Shown: piece after piece, positions 5,893-6,920 of the stretch
Position numbering within the stretch: position 1 is the stretch's first letter
How the letters are laid out: the number at the start of each line of letters is the position of its first letter
Source: Syntrophomonadaceae bacterium
GTDB taxonomy: Bacteria > Bacillota > Syntrophomonadia > Syntrophomonadales > Syntrophomonadaceae
Direction: 5' to 3'
NCBI GenBank assembly: GCA_012522705.1
Contig: JAAYJY010000131.1
Coordinates: 1-6,920, forward strand
Length of the DNA: 6,920 nucleotides
Notes under the pieces: model-generated
Seen by the model: the letters and a program-made list of their open reading frames with translations, nothing else
The model's database searches: none
Told to the model about the DNA's origin: nothing
Program-made: the position numbers and the translations under genes

Positions 5893-6492
5893 TCAATCCA
5901 GCATTGGATCTCTTTTTATACCCCTCATGATCATGTTATTGACTTGGTGGGCAGCAACACCGGGATCAACCTGCCAGTTCTCCATCACTATCGGCCCCCA
6001 GAAGGACATCAGTATGCCTCCGATGACGATGGTCAGCAGTCGGTCATCCATCGGCTTTATCTCACCGCGCCGGATGGCTTCCGCAAACATCTCCTGCAGG
6101 TATTGTTCCTTCTGCACCTTTTTCTGCCAGGCCCATTGGCGCAGCTCCTCGTCTATGACATCAGTATCCAAAAACAATATCCTGGTGAGGTCCTTGTTGT
6201 CCTGGCAAAATTGCAGATGCCCTCTGATCAAGGCTTCAAGCTTATCTTCCAGAGTACTTTCAGCCAAGGTGAGATGAAGGGTATGATCATACAGGCGGTA
6301 GCTCTGTTCCATTATATCCCGTAGAAGCTGCAGCTTGCTGGGGAAATACTCATAGATGGTACCTTTGCCGATTCCAGCCTCCACCGCTATCTCTTCCATC
6401 TTGCTGTGGTGATATCCCTTCCGGGAGAACACCTGTATGGCCGCTTCCGTTATCAGCTCCCGCTTGCTCTCCTTGGATTTGTTCCCGTCCAT
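5893..6492 (-). CDS. TetR/AcrR family transcriptional regulator
   Basis: A 199-residue one-component repressor of the usual TetR length. Residues ~10-56 are the DNA-binding domain: ITEAAIQVFSRKGYHHSKM, then the helix-turn-helix EEIAVEAGIGKGTIYEYF and PSKLQLL. The rest, about 60-199, is helical and forms the ligand pocket and dimer interface, with the hydrophobic LLTIVIGGILMSFWGPIVM near 152-170. The ligand is not predictable. The ATG (6490-6492) lies 3 nt after the TAA of the RND permease gene, and its ribosome site GGAGGG is inside the end of that gene, so the two are co-transcribed and probably translationally coupled. This arrangement is typical of a repressor of its own efflux operon. A role on the neighbouring wecB promoter is possible because a dyad lies there, but that is speculation. 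Confidence 0.93.
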   Translation of the reverse strand: MDGNKSKESKRELITEAAIQVFSRKGYHHSKMEEIAVEAGIGKGTIYEYFPSKLQLLRDIMEQSYRLYDHTLHLTLAESTLEDKLEALIRGHLQFCQDNKDLTRILFLDTDVIDEELRQWAWQKKVQKEQYLQEMFAEAIRRGEIKPMDDRLLTIVIGGILMSFWGPIVMENWQVDPGVAAHQVNNMIMRGIKRDPMLD

Positions 6493-6495
6493 CGC

Positions 6496-6920
6496 TTATC
6501 CCTCCCCATTGACCGGAGCAACCTCCAGCTCATTACTCCTCCCGCGTTGTAGGTAGTAGCGGCGGGCCTTTTGCAGCCAATCATCGAAGATGCTGTAAAC
6601 TACCGGTACCAGCAAAAGGGTTATTAAGGTTGAAGCAATCAAACCCCCAATGACCACTGTGGCCATGGGTGCAATAAGCTCAGCCCCTTCACCAATTCCT
6701 GTGCTCATGGGCAGCATGGCCAAAATTGTAGCCAGAGCAGTCATCAGAATAGGTCTAAGCCTGACTCGGCCGGCTTCAACTATGGCCGCATCTCTTTCCA
6801 TGCCGCGCTGACGCAGCTTTTCCAGATAATCCACCAAGACGATAGCATTGGCTACGGCTATGCCGACCAGCATAATAATGCCAATAAAGGCTGTTACGCT
6901 AAAGGCCCTGCCGGTTACCA
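6496..6920 (-). CDS. RND-family efflux permease, C-terminal part (5' end beyond window)
   Basis: The last ~141 residues of an inner-membrane, proton-driven RND pump (AcrB/SwrC-like; whole proteins run near 1000-1050 residues). The visible part starts TGRAFSVTAF and then shows the final three membrane segments. The first is IGIIMLVGIAVANAIVLVDY. A conserved loop RLRPILMTALATIL leads into the second. The third is the Gly-rich TVVIGGLIASTLITLLLVPVVYSIFDDW, followed by a basic cytoplasmic tail. The frame is open to the window edge, so this is an edge cut and not a broken gene. It is directly followed by the TetR gene. The position aligned with the proton-relay Lys of AcrB TM10 is Ala, arguing for a non-HAE1 (Gram-positive or metal/lipid-type) member. 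Substrate unknown. Confidence 0.93.
   Translation of the reverse strand, partial: VTGRAFSVTAFIGIIMLVGIAVANAIVLVDYLEKLRQRGMERDAAIVEAGRVRLRPILMTALATILAMLPMSTGIGEGAELIAPMATVVIGGLIASTLITLLLVPVVYSIFDDWLQKARRYYLQRGRSNELEVAPVNGEG

Noticed and set aside
5884..6324. Plus-strand open frame of 146 codons
   Set aside because: Antisense to the TetR gene and without a recognisable domain.
1..6920. CRISPR arrays, tRNA or rRNA genes, insertion sequences, phage genes
   Set aside because: No direct-repeat array, no tRNA cloverleaf or rRNA signature, and no transposase or integrase was found on either strand.

Overview
The window holds eight protein-coding genes, all on the minus strand. The two at the edges are cut: the 5' edge takes the 3' end of hpf, and the 3' edge takes all but the last ~141 codons of an RND pump gene. 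Several features suggest a Firmicute of the clostridial type, perhaps a Syntrophomonas/Peptococcaceae-like anaerobe: strong AGGAGG-type ribosome sites, a long-form hibernation factor next to comF and a CxxC zinc-ribbon gene, a single-ATG-spaced operon style, and intermediate GC. The organism assignment is inference from gene content; no rRNA or other marker is present.

In the direction of transcription (high to low coordinates), the first block is the tail of an RND-family efflux permease, followed 3 nt later by a TetR/AcrR repressor, probably a self-regulated drug or solvent export unit. The second block begins after a 139-nt gap with a good sigma-A-type promoter overlapped by a 43-bp dyad. 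It is a tight operon of a UDP-GlcNAc 2-epimerase (wecB/mnaA type), an alpha-D-phosphohexomutase and a glucosamine-6-phosphate deaminase (nagB). These three interconvert hexose phosphates, amino-sugar phosphates and UDP-amino sugars, so they plausibly balance central metabolism against cell-envelope precursor supply.

The third block has three short transcription units. One is a small single-span membrane protein whose ribosome site lies inside a long hairpin followed by a U-tract. The next is comF (ComFC-type phosphoribosyltransferase-fold protein). The last is an eight-cysteine zinc-ribbon protein, ended by a clear intrinsic terminator. hpf follows with its own promoter.

Most of the window is ordinary housekeeping and accessory metabolism. 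The points most worth following are non-coding: the hairpin at about 2163-2213, which looks like a terminator and a Shine-Dalgarno trap at once, and the dyad over the wecB promoter. No tRNA, rRNA, CRISPR array, insertion sequence or clearly new multi-gene system was seen.
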